From: Pomphorhynchus laevis | Taxonomy: Eukaryota > Acanthocephala > Palaeacanthocephala > Echinorhynchida > Pomphorhynchidae | DNA length: 64,000 nucleotides | Assembly: GCA_012934845.2 (NCBI GenBank) | Contig: WNNJ02001766.1 | Location: 1 to 64,000, forward strand | Direction: 5' to 3' | Shown here: in pieces, positions 10,930 to 22,802 of the stretch | How the letters are laid out: each line of letters begins with the position of its first letter | Numbering within the stretch: the first letter of the stretch is position 1 | Made by a program: the position numbers and the translations under genes | The notes under the pieces: generated by a model | Databases searched by the model: none | The model's input: only the letters and a program-made list of their open reading frames with translations | Told to the model about the DNA's origin: nothing

Positions 10930-13460
10930 TAGAGTACTCGTTAACACTCATCACTAGAATGGCATCACGGCATTTATACTAAATGGTGTTGCTTGGTAGA
11001 CTAGACTTCGATTCACGACTTTCAGTCACCATGTCACTTCTAGACGACCAGTTCAGCATCGAAATGATGAGTACCCGGCAACACTCATTAGTAGAATGAG
11101 GTACACACCGGTCGTTTCGGTTGCCTGTGTGACATTGTGAATAAAGGCGTTTCCGACACTTTGCTTAATTGTCTGAGGCTTTCGCTCTTAACCAGATCGA
11201 ATTGCTGTGCGGACCATCCTTAAACACTAGGCAGAGGTTGTTGCTGAATTGTCGCTGCACTCGTTGGATCCTAAATGGATATGGCAGGTATAATAGTAAT
11301 GCACGAATGTGCTGAGTAGACAACGGTCCAGGATTTCTTACGAAATACGGCATTTATACTAAATGGTGTTGCTTGATAGACTGGACTTCGATTCACGACT
11401 TTCAGTCACCATGTCACTTCTAAACGACCAACGAGTACCTGGCAACACTCATCAGTAGAATGAAGTACTTACTGGCCGTTTCGGTTGCTTGGGTGACATT
11501 GTGAATAAAGGCGTTTCCGACACTTTGCTTAATTGACTAAAGCTTACGCTCTTAACCAGATCGAATTGATGTGCGTACCATCCTTAAACACTAGGCAGAG
11601 GTTAGTGCTGAATTGTCGTTGCAATCGTTGGATCCTTAATGGATACGACAGGTATAACGTTGGTGCACGGATGTGCTGAGTCAACAACGGTCCAGGATTT
11701 CTTACAAAATGCGGCATTTATGATTCACTACTTTCAGTCACCATGTCACTTCTAGACGATCACTTTGGGATCGAAATGATGGAGTACCCGGCAGCACTCA
11801 CCAGTAGAATGAAGTACCCACTGGTTGTTTCAGTTGACTGTGTGACATTGTGAATAAAGGCGTTTCCGACACTTTGCTTAATTGACTGAAGCTTACGCTC
11901 TTAACCAGATCGAATTGATGTGCGTACCATCCTTAAACACTAGGCAGAGGTTAGTGCTGAATTGTCGTTGCAATCGTTGGATCCTTAATGGATACGACAG
12001 GTATAACGTTGGTGCACGGATGTGCTGAGTCAACAACGGTCCAGGATTTCTTACAAAATGCGGCATTTATGATTCACTACTTTCAGTCACCATGTCACTT
12101 CTAGACGATCACTTTGGGATCGAAATGATGAAGTACCCGGAAGCACTCACCAGTAGAATACAGTACCCACTGGTTGTTTCAGTTGACTGTGTGACATTGT
12201 GAATAAAGGCGTTTCCGACACTTTGCTTAATTGACTGAAGCTTACGCTCTTAACCAGATCGAATTGATGTGCGTACCATCCTTAAACACTAGGCAGAGGT
12301 TAGTGCTGAATTGTCGTTGCAATCGTTGGATACTTAATGGATACGACAGGTATAACGTTGGTGCACGGATGTGCTGAGTCAACAACGGTCCAGGATTTCT
12401 TACAAAATGCGGCATTTATGATTCACTACTTTCAGTCACCATGTCACTTCTAGACGATCACTTTGGGATCGAAATGATGGAGTACCCGGCAGCACTCACC
12501 AGTAGAATGAAGTACCCACTGGTTGTTTCAGTTGACTGTGTGACATTGTGAATGAAGGCGTTTACGACACCGCTAAATTAACTGAGGCTTACGCTCTTTA
12601 CCAGATCGAATTGATGTGCGTACCATCCATAAACACTAGGCAGAGGTTAGTGCTGAATTGTTGCTGCAATCATTGGATCCTTAATGGATACGACAGGTAT
12701 AACGTTGGTGCACGGATGTGCTGAGTCAACAACGGTCCAGGATTTCTTACAAAATGCGGCATTTATGATTCACTACTTTCAGTCACCATGTCACTTCTAG
12801 ACGATCACTTTGGGATCGAAATGATGGAGTACCCGGCAGCACTCACCAGTAGAATGAAGTACCCACTGGTCTTTTTGGTTACCTGTCTGACATTGTGAAT
12901 GAAGGCGTTTCCGACACTTTGCTTGATTGACTAAAGCTTACGCTCTTAACCAGATCGAATTGATGTGCGTACCATCCTTAAACACTAGGCAGAGGTTAGT
13001 GCTGAATTGTCGTTGCAATCGTTGGATCCTTAATGGATACGACAGGTATAACGTTGGTGCACGGATGTGCTGAGTCAACAACGGTCCAGGATTTCTTACA
13101 AAATGCGGCATTTATGATTCACTACTTTCAGTCACCATGTCACTTCTAGACGATCACTTTGGGATCGAAATGATGGAGTACCCGGCAGCACTCACCAGTA
13201 GAATGAAGTACCCACTGGCCTTTTTGGTTACCTGTCTGACATTGTGAATGACGGCGTTTCCGACACTTTGCTTAATTGACTGAAGCTTACGCTCTTAACA
13301 AGATCGAATTGATGTGCGAACTATCCTTAAACACAAGGCAGATGTTGTTGCTGAATTGTCGCTGCAGTAGTTGGATCCTTGGTGGATACGGCATGTATAA
13401 TAGTAGTGAACGGATGTGCTGAGTAGACAACGGTTTCGGATTTCTTACGAAATGTGTCAA
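10930..13460. repeat. 349-bp satellite, about seven head-to-tail copies
   Basis: The marker CGGCATTTAT occurs at 10968, 11348, 11712, 12061, 12410, 12757 and 13106. Spacing is 380 and 364 bp for the first two units and 347-349 bp for the rest. Core units (11700-13100) are almost identical over their length; the first and last differ more. Each unit carries GTCACTTCTAGACGA, CAGCACTCACCAGTAGAATG, GTGACATTGTGAAT and CTTAACCAGATCGAATTG. The units have higher GC than the surroundings and no long reading frame. Confidence 0.95.
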
Positions 13461-13680
13461 TTCAGAAACAACCACTGTCTAGTGTTTAAGAACGGTACGC
13501 ACAGCAATTCGATCTAGTAAATACCTGAATACTCAGTCAATTAAGCAGTGTCGAAACCGCCTTCATTCACAATGTCACACAAGCAACCGAAACGCCGAGT
13601 CGATACTTCATTCTACTGATGAGTGTTGCTGAGAACTCTATCATTTCGATGCTAAAGTGTTCGTCTATAGGTAACATGTT
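13440..13680 (-). repeat. Inverted unit of the 349-bp satellite
   Basis: Right after the last forward copy the sequence turns round. CTAGTGTTTAAGAACGGTACGCACAGCAATTCGATC is broken similarity to the reverse complement of the forward GATCGAATTG...GTACCATCCTTAAACACTAG block, followed by CATTCACAATGTCACA and ATTCTACTGATGAGTGTTGC. The array therefore contains a head-to-head junction near 13450. Confidence 0.85.
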
Positions 13681-13739
13681 TACTGAAAGTCGTAATCAAA
13701 GTCTATTCTATCATGAAACGCCATTTTCTATATATAAAT

Positions 13740-14590
13740 ATAAAGAGAAGTTAAGTCCAACTGTGCGGAAGAAAAAACGTCAAGGATTCCGAATGGAATT
13801 CATTATGTATTCAATGTAGTTGGCGATTGAAACTGGCTTCGATCAACTAACTGCAGCCTTCATGCCACTTTTTGATGACCACTTTAGCATCAAAATGATG
13901 GAGTACTCGGAATACTTATCAGTAGAATGAAGTAAACTGTCGTTTCAGTTTCCTCTGCGACATTAAAAGAAGGCATTTTTAACACGTTGCTTAAACGTCT
14001 GAGACTTTTGCTCTCAAACCAGAACATTTGTTGTACAGACAACCCTTATCAACTCAGTAAAGGTTGTTGCTGAATGTTTGCTTCACTCGTTGAATCCAAA
14101 ACTGTATTCGACATGTAAAAGTTAAGCGCAGCTGTGCGGAATGAGACAACGGCCAAGATTTCGAATGAAATTCGTTATGTATTCAATGTAGTTTCCGATT
14201 GAAACTGGCTTCAATCAACGAACTGCAGGCTCCATGTCGCTTCTAGACGACTACTTCAGTATCGAAATAATAGAGTATTCGGCAACACTCATAAGCAGAA
14301 TTAAGTACACACTGGTCGTTTCGTTTGTCTGTGTGACATTGTGAATGAAAATATTTAAGACACGTTGCTTAAACGTCTGAGGTTTTCGCTTTCGAACAAA
14401 AATATTTGCTGTGCAGACCATCCTTATCTAATCAGATAAGTTGTTGCTGACCCTTCGCGGCACTTGTTGGATTCAAAACTGGATTCTACATATAGAAATT
14501 ATTTCCGACTGTGCGAAATAAAACAACGGTCAAGATTCCGAATAAAGTTGGTTATATATTCAATGTAGTTGTCGATTAATACTGGCTTTA
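13740..14590. repeat. Diverged satellite relatives, 362-387 bp period
   Basis: The marker TCAATGTAGT recurs at 13811, 14173 and 14560. Units keep recognisable blocks of the 349-bp satellite (GATGACCACTTTAGCATCAAAATGATGGAG in pieces, TCAGTAGAATGAAGTA, GTTGCTTAAACGTCTGAG, CTTATC...CAGTAAAGGTTGTTGCTGAA) at clearly lower identity. Confidence 0.8.
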
Positions 14591-14599
14591 ATAAACAAA

Positions 14600-15930
14600 G
14601 CAAGTTTAATCGACATCTAAACGGAGTTCGATTATTTGCAGAGCAAACTTTCTTATCTCTTCTAGACAAGCTGATGTTAGCCGTAAAATTAGGGTGAACT
14701 CCCATCAGTCGTTTCAGCTGCCTTGTGATATATTTAAAAGACGTCTCCAAAAATTTGCTAACGTGGATGCATATGCTTAGCCTCTTTAAACTAACAACGT
14801 GCTTTCCTGATCATCCTAACATTATTCGACAGGAATTTTTATTGCTGCCGTTGCTTGCTTTCTCACATGATCCTTTTAGAGGATATATTTTATAATTTGA
14901 TATCGGAATTTGTAAAACTGTGCTCCGGGAGCTAATAAGCTTCAGTTTCATAATCGTAGATGTTGCCAAAAACCGGAGTTTGATTACATGCGGAGCAGAT
15001 TCTTAATCACCCAAAGACGAGCTGATGGTAGTCGGCAGCACTCATCAGTAGGGTGAACTACCATCAGTCGTTTCGGCTGCCTTGTAATATATTTAAAAGA
15101 CGTCTCCGAGAATTTGCTAACATAGTAGCATAACCTTTTTAAATTAACCAAATGCTATCCGGATCATCCTAATTTTCTTCAGCTGGAGATTTAAATGCTG
15201 TCGTTGCTTGTTTTCTAACAGAATCTTTCGAGGATACATTTTAATAATTAAAGTTTAGAATCGTTCAAACTGTGCTTCTGGACCCTACAAGTTTCAGTTT
15301 TATAATAAAGGTTTTGCCAAAAACCTGAGTTCGATTACATGCGGAGCAGACTTCGTTATCAATCCTAGTATACTCCTATTATACATTTTTATAATATAAG
15401 ATTAGAATGGTTCAAACTGTATGATATGCCATTTTTCGGAGATGCCTTTTAAATATATCACAAGGCAGCCGAAACGACTGATCGTAGTTCACCCTACCGA
15501 TGAGTGCTACCGGCTACCATCAGATCGTCTAGGAGTGATAACGTAGTCTGCTATGCATGTAATCGAGCTCAAGATTTTGGCAAAACCTTTATTATAAAAC
15601 TGAAGCTTGTCAGCTTCCGCATCACAGTTTGAACCATTCTACTCTTAAATTATTAAAATGTACCTTCGAAGGATCCTGTGAAAAAACAAACATCGAAGAG
15701 AATGAAGTCTCATGCCGAAAAAAAATAGGATGATCCGGATAGCATTTGATTAGTTTAAAATGGCTTTCCCTGTGATACTAAGTAAGCAAATTCTCGGAGA
15801 TGCCTTTTAAATATATCACAAGTCAGCCGAAACGACTGATGGGAGTTCACTCTACTGATGAGTGCTGCCGGCTACCATCAGCTCGTCTAGGAGTGTAAAC
15901 GAAGTCTGCTCTCGATGTAATGATTTACTG
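14600..15930. repeat. Older satellite relatives forming a large palindrome
   Basis: Two forward units (GAGTTTGATTACATGCGGAGCAG near 14970 and GAGTTCGATTACATGCGGAG near 15325) with CGGCAGCACTCATCAGTAGG and CGTTTCGGCTGCCTTGTAAT are followed by two reverse-complement units (CAAGGCAGCCGAAACGACTG near 15463 and CAAGTCAGCCGAAACGACTG near 15820). The CAGCACTCATCAGTAG and CGTTTCGG blocks show that this family and the 349-bp satellite share an ancestor. Confidence 0.8.
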
Positions 15931-18784
15931 CTAGCAATAGATGTCAGTATAAAAATCCAGTTATAACGACCTAATATTTGACTTTCTGTTACGTATAATC
16001 CTCCGTAAACTTCATTTCAAATAATTTTACGATATTTGCACAAATATTTCATAATATTTACAATACATAAATATTGCTTCTAATTTATAATCCATAGTGC
16101 TTGTTTTAAATTGCAGCAAATGTGTTGAATTGTTTGTTGTATACGTGTTAGTCAACAAGTTTTTCTTGACTAACACGTGTCATTGCTATTAATCACGATG
16201 TCTCGTTGTTTAGTAGCAGCTTACGATGTATTAACAGTATGCGAAGTCGTCGATCTTAAGGTTTAATGAATTATTTTTCTACATGTCTTTGTTTTTAATA
16301 TCCATCAAATTTTATCATTTACTCATTTTTTACTTTTGATAATCTTTGTTATTCAAGTTGCTCCTAGAATATACAAATTTATTTTCTTTTTTACTAATCT
16401 AAAATTAAAAACAAATTCCGATAATTTAAAAGGCTCTTTTAGGATGTACTAACTCACTGTCATTCTTGGAAATAAACTAAATACAAATTTTATTTGCTTT
16501 TGGAATATTTACGTTTTACAAACCTCCTAGAATAAGAGTCTTGTAATTTTTAGTTTCTTGTTTGTATATGGGCCAACTACCACATTAAAATCTTCTTAAA
16601 TTCCCCTGATCTTGATACATGGTATAAATTTTTCAAATAAATAAACCGCTAACGGAGTTATATAAAAAATGCTTCTACATATTTTCGACTTTATACATCG
16701 TCACTTGCTGCAATACTTTAAAAAATTTATTTGAAATTAAAAATGAAACAAATTTTAATTTATTTTCTATAAATATAGATTTAATGTTTATTAAATAAGA
16801 ATAGCATACGAATAACATATTACAACATAAGAATAACATAGTTTGAACCTATTGAATTATAGTCTATTAAATTTTGTAATTAGGAGCGAATTAAATAGAA
16901 CAAATAAGCCTAAAAAATATATCACATATAATATTTTAAAATATTTATAAAAATTTTCTACAGAGTATTACATAAGGATCAGACTGTGCATGTGACGATC
17001 ATTCATTGGTTTCACGAATATCCTGCTTTAGTGTTTCATAATGCAATTGTCGATATATTTAACGATATTAAAATACGCAGTAGGTACATTTTCTTAGTAT
17101 AATATAGAATAGAGAGACAAACACGAGCATAAATATAAAGTCCAAAATTTAATAATCTGAGTCGTTTACATTTTTATAAATAAAAAATAATAGTTCCAAT
17201 GATATTTAATAATAATTTCAATAATTTTATTATTTCAAAAAATAGTAAAAAATTAGAGGAATGGATTTTTCTTTAGTATATAACCGGAGTAAACAATTTT
17301 AAACGCATATTTATTCATCTTCTGGTATAATTTTTATTCCTAAATCACAACGTTTTTTATTTTATTGTTTAAATTTATAAACGTACCTGAAAAATTTGAT
17401 GCAATTTTTCATCAAACATTCGAAACTTTTGGTAAAAAATTGTAAATCAAATTTTTTCAATTTCTCGTACTTTCCTTTGTTACTAGTATCATATGTCTTT
17501 GATGATAAACTGATAAACAAAATGAAATTTATTGTAAACGCTTTCCCCTATCGCCTTCTTCATTTACCAAAGATTAACAAAGTATTACCTGTAACAAAAA
17601 AACAAATTGTCACATTTAACTAAAATCAATTAAAAATTCCAAAAAGTTTTAGAATATTTTATGCTACGGAAGAATCGTGAATATGAATATTTCATAAAAT
17701 TTGAATTCTATTGAAATTCATTCATATAGATATTTGACAAGAAAGAATCACAAAAATAATTTAATTATAAACTTGTACCATTAGTAAATTTATCTGTTGT
17801 TGTAGAATTGAGCTGTTTATTACGCATTAATTAATCTATCTTGACCAGATCGCGATTCCTTCGTTTGTCTATTTTCACAAATTTTCCTTCTATAATTTTA
17901 AATGCTCATGTATGGTCTGAATATTACGCGATGTGACTAACTACACCATCATTTTTAATCAGACTATGCTTGATATCGGATCGCCTGTTAAGTGCTCTCC
18001 ACTTCATTTGTACATTGCTTTCTCTTATTGCATTGCTAGAACAGGTTCATGTATATTACTCAACGAGTTTTGAAGGTATTTGTACCATAATATTGCAGTT
18101 TCTTTTAGTTATATCACTAGTGAGATGGTTAGCAGTCACAGTTCGTGAACTGATTGGATGACAATGAGATATCTAAGCTTTCACCTATATAGATTATATT
18201 ACTTATGAGTAACGGACATATTTGAGTTCAACGAACAATTCTTTTGGTGAATAATTCCTTAATGAATTAATTCCAAGTTAATGAATTTTAGTAACAAGTT
18301 ATTGGATTATCTTTAGTGTAATTTTCATCATTACATTGATTATGGAAGTAGAAAAATTTCAAATCTTTAAAAAATTGGAATCGCTAAATTTCAAATTTTA
18401 AATCGTTATATTTTACAAAATCTAATTATTTAAATAAAAACTTCAAGAGAATTTTACCTAATTAGTAAACTACTAAAGCATCAAAATTATTTAAAGTTAC
18501 ATTGAGCTAGTGACGTGAATGTTGAAATCGGTTACTCGCTACACGATTGTATTTTTTCCAAACGGAAACTTTTAAGGCACAAAATAACTTGATCAATTTT
18601 TTATCTGCAATTTTTAAGCAAACACTAATTTATTTTAATTCTTCGATAGCTGCTACTAGTATTAACATAAACTCAACGAACGATTCTTTTAATAAAAAAT
18701 GAATCAAGATCAGTTCTTTTTAATCTCAATATTATTTCCGCTAACATATGAATTATTGTTTTTTGTAAATTATTCCTTTCAATA
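15931..18784. other. AT-rich spacer, no gene seen
   Basis: Only short frames occur. A 63-codon plus-strand frame at 17970-18161 is hydrophobic but matches nothing I know. The one clear structure is the hairpin at 16143-16178. Confidence 0.55.
16143..16178. repeat. Perfect 13-bp hairpin
   Basis: ACGTGTTAGTCAA at 16143-16155 is the exact reverse complement of TTGACTAACACGT at 16166-16178, with a 10-base loop. It may be the trace of a small foldback element or an excision site. Confidence 0.8.
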
Positions 18785-19000
18785 ACCGATGCCGAGAAGC
18801 AAAGTGTTAAAAATAATATACATCTTAATAATGAAGAGTGGTCCCGCTTCATCATCGGGTGCCCCAACGTCTTTCGACAACGCGATCTTGTGGCTTTGAC
18901 GTGTGCTTACAGAGAAGTCAATAGAGAGTGCATGCTCGAGGTTTGAACCCCGTACATAGAGTTTGCAATGCACACGCCTCCACTATTTGGCCACGCGGGG
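18785..19000 (-). mobile_element. tRNA-derived SINE
   Basis: Read on the minus strand from 19000 the head is CCCCGCGTGGCCAAATAGTGGAGGC..., with a box A-like TGGCCAAATAGTGG (18980-18993) and a near-consensus box B GGGGTTCAAACCTC (18938-18951). This is the spacing of an RNA polymerase III internal promoter in a tRNA-like head. About 150 bp of unrelated body follow, ending in AT-rich sequence near 18785. The tRNA fold is partial (the acceptor stem does not close), as expected for a SINE rather than a tRNA gene. Just outside the head (19001-19010) CGCGTGGCCG repeats the head start in opposite orientation. Confidence 0.65.
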
Positions 19001-19012
19001 CGCGTGGCCGAA

Positions 19013-20694
19013 TACATATTAATAATACATATAATTGTCAATTATATAAGCACTGCATATATTTATTAAAAATATATATTTATTTTATTTGCAAAGAGAG
19101 TCTACCGAATTGACCGATAATAAATTAATTTGAGGTTAAATGCGTCAATCTACTTGCCTCGTCCGAAATATTCGAGTCCGAATTCGTTATATTTCTTAGT
19201 TGATAATGATTGTCGACTAACGCTATAGCTAGAATGTTGAGTTATTACAGTCAAGCTATAATCAAAGCTATAGTTACACTAATATTTGACTCTGATTACA
19301 CAAATATGTGCCTTAATTCGCACACAAACAAAACCGCTACAATTCGCACATTATGCGGTGCTGTAGATTGATAATTAAAATGAAGTTACGATAAAGAAGA
19401 TAATTAAAATGAAGTTACGAGTAAAATAAAATGAAATTTTATTATCCTCGTATTAATAACTTCACAAAAATTTTATTAAACTTCAATTTATGCTTTAATT
19501 TATATTAATGATAAATTATATTAATATAAAGAATTTAATATTCTAATATATAATTATATTTTATTTATATTTAATAAATATAAATATTTAGTAAATATAA
19601 GTTAATATATCTCTTACATTAAACAAAAATAGAAGTTAAGTTATGAACATGTAAATAAGAAAAAATAACATTACAATAAAAAAAGTATATTTTTCTTAAA
19701 AATTCGATATTTTCCAACTTAAATATTAGCAGAACAATTACGCAGAAGTTACGATAAATTTCAGATGAATGTTACACCGTCATCTCGTTAGATCAAATTA
19801 ATATTTTTACGGGTAATATGAATCACAACGAATCTTTAGCGATAGAGGCGTTTCGTAAAATAACAATAAAGATTAGTTTCCTAAAATTTGATTTTTCTTG
19901 AAAAAATCGAATTTAAGCAACATCTTTACCGATTTGAAGTTTTTCCATAGCAATTATAATAACATGGAAACGTCAAAAAGAACAATTTGCACATTGGGAA
20001 TTTTCAGCTAGAAATATCCCAATAAAATATTTACGTTCGGAATTCATGAATGGTAGATAATTATGCGAAAAAGCTGCCTTTTATAGCATTGCTGTCAAAT
20101 ATAATATGAGTAGTAGAACTGCTACGTAAATAAATCTGAGTTAAATAAAATTATGAAGAACTCTGAGGGATTCTGAGTTCTTCATAATCTGAGGTATAAA
20201 ATGTAGATCCATCATAGGTATCATTTAGAGGAATAATACAATTTTATCGAAATGATTGAATTTTATAAATTTAGTTTTCATAATGGACAGTAAATAATCT
20301 GTGAAATGTATTGCTCATGAAAAAACAAATGACATTTTTAACGTTAAATTTTTAAATGTAAAATTTTTCATTTTGAACCCTTGAATTCTATTAAAATTCT
20401 TAAAATTTATTATAAACCTTAAAAGTCGTTTTGTTAATATTGCATTTCGTACTATTTTCAATGTATTATATTCAATAAAAATAAATTATTATTAATTTAC
20501 ATTTCATTCCTAAGCGTTATTTAACCGATTCATTTTAGAAATATCTCCCTAACTGCTATGAATTCGAAACTTAATCTCAAAATCTGTATAATTTATTCCT
20601 AAAGAATTATTAAGATACATTTGCTACAACACGATATATTAACAGAACGCATTATCGAATTTAGACTTATTTTCTATGTAATAAATTTAAGTCA
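19013..20694. other. AT-rich spacer, no gene seen
   Basis: No frame, repeat or RNA gene could be supported. A short GAAGTTACGA(T/G)AAA motif is duplicated near 19382 and 19410. Confidence 0.5.
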
Positions 20695-20948
20695 ATCACT
20701 TAAATAATATATTTCCTATTCATAAAATAGCAGGAAGGAAGACAAAAAAAAATCTATCACAAAACGGATAGATCGAACTCTCTCATACCAGTATTCTCCT
20801 ATACACTATCAACATAATCAATGCAGCCTGAACATCAAATGTTAGAGCAGATGATGAACGCAATAGCCCGGCTTGAGCACAATGTACATGAGTTACAGGC
20901 TCATAAGACTGCAAGTCCGGATATCACTTAAATAATATATTTCCTATT
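20695..20948 (+). other. Short insert between 26-bp direct repeats
   Basis: ATCACTTAAATAATATATTTCCTATT in two pieces is identical at 20695-20720 and 20923-20948. The 202 bp between are less AT-rich than the neighbourhood and end in a 36-codon frame (20821-20931) starting MQPEHQMLEQMMNAIARLEH, a glutamine- and leucine-rich start that resembles the N-terminus of LTR-element Gag proteins. It could be a small retroelement fossil, or a duplication with an insertion. The Gag resemblance is weak. Confidence 0.4.
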
Positions 20949-22800
20949 AAAATGACATAATCCATTATTATTCTTATTTCTACTAATATATAATATCTCA
21001 TACAACTAAATGTACATCAAAAATGTACACAATACCCGGATAATAATGGCCACTAATAATAGTATAATAGATAATAGTCACGATAATAGTTAAATATTTA
21101 CATTTAACTATTTACATTTGCAAACCTATTAAATAGAAAATTTCAGTTTTTTATATTAAACTAAATTATAATGTTGTTATCAAATAAAACGTTCAATGTT
21201 TTATTGTCCAAATACCATAAAAGAGCAAATTAAAATAATAAAAATCATTATCATTAAGCGATATATTAAAAAGAACGCAGCTCAATCAGAAATTATCAAA
21301 TAAGAAGTAATTAAAATCGAATGATCTTATGGTTTCTCTTAGATTTATAAGTGTTTCTCTGAGAATCACAAATGTCATAAATTAATAAAATGTCAAATTG
21401 GAAATTTTCGTTCGTATCTCATTTTGAATAAATTGTAATTGCTTAAAGTCAAAAATGGCAAGATCATTATAAGCATTATCACTAATGAGCAAAATTACTT
21501 GTTAAAAATTGAAGAATGAAACGAAACAAATTTACAGAAAATATAAAAGCTATATCCGATTCAAAACAAAAATTGGTTACATTAAATCAAGTTGATCAAA
21601 ATATTTTTCGGTGAACGGGAAATTAAATTGTACTGATCACTTAATTCGGGCTAAACATTAAAAGAATGTTATTATAAATAAAATATAAATATTATATTTT
21701 TATGGCAATATATGACATTATATAATTAGGATAATAGATAGATTTGCAAAGGTTACCAGCAAATATGTCCTTACATTATTAAACTAATATATTATTAAGT
21801 ATTTAATGAATCATTACACTGTACTGCTATAAAAACAAGAGTTTATGTATACTGCGTTTGAGATTAGAGTAAATGGTAATATAGCTCTTGTTGCTCCGAT
21901 TAAAAGTGTTGACTATATAGATAGGGACATCATCTCTAAAAGTTCATGTGACTGGGCTTACTGAACAACGACATATTATCCACAACAGTTCCGATATAAT
22001 AGTATATAATATATTACTAATATAATAGTATATTTCTTTACTATTGAATTGTAGGGGTATTTGTATTAACAATCCATATGATCATAAAAATGGTCCACAT
22101 AATCTCAACTACTTGCTCCCCCTAATTGCAAGGTTTTCATAGTACTGATATACGGGCTGAGCAGTATGCTTGCATCTATCGATTAAAGTCTTAACATCAA
22201 TAATCACTACTATCTGATGCCTTACTACTTTTTAATGGCGAAAACGGTATAAAGCTAAGCAGTCAAAAATGTATCGTCTTGGTTGTCTATGTAGAGATAG
22301 CGTGCATTTCATTCTCTAGAGAAGAGATGGGCAAGTTTGAGCACTTGGAGGACTATATTTTCAAATTTTCGGAAGGCCAGATTTATCCCACAGGCATCCG
22401 GTTCGCCATATGTGCTCTAGAGCACATTACATTCCCATGATAATTATTCCCATTATAATTCTACTTCATGGATTACAAAACTCTTGGTACATAAGCTTAC
22501 TGCATGGCCATGAATTACAAAAATCATTTTTTTCTCTGGTGCTATCAATCCATTGAATTTATTCCATATATGCAATGAGTTAGCATTTATATGTTTTAAA
22601 TATATACTTATGACTATGATATGCTTATAGCAATCAAATCAATTATGGAATAGAATGTTTATTAATATTCTAGACTAGCTTCGCAGTTGCAATTCATCAC
22701 ATTGTAAATGACTGAATGAAGCATCCGCCGAAGAAAAATCGTTACAAACAGATAATTCAATTTTACCGATCTCTACATCAGTAAAATGTACAATTTAGAT
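20949..22800. other. AT-rich spacer, possible LINE scrap
   Basis: No gene was seen. Around 22230-22440 the plus strand reads FNGENGIKLSSQKCIVLVV, which resembles the NGLKxSxxKT region after motif C of LINE reverse transcriptases, but nothing upstream confirms it. Confidence 0.4.
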
Positions 22801-22802
22801 AA

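Noticed and set aside
17970-18161. Hydrophobic 63-codon frame as a membrane protein exon
   Set aside because: Leucine- and isoleucine-rich frames are expected in AT-rich sequence. No family motif or convincing splice sites.
18930-19000. Functional tRNA gene
   Set aside because: Boxes A and B are present but the acceptor stem does not close and a body of about 150 bp follows, as in a SINE.
22230-22440. LINE RT fragment (NGENGIKLSSQKC)
   Set aside because: A single weak motif without motif A, B or C nearby is not enough for a feature of its own.
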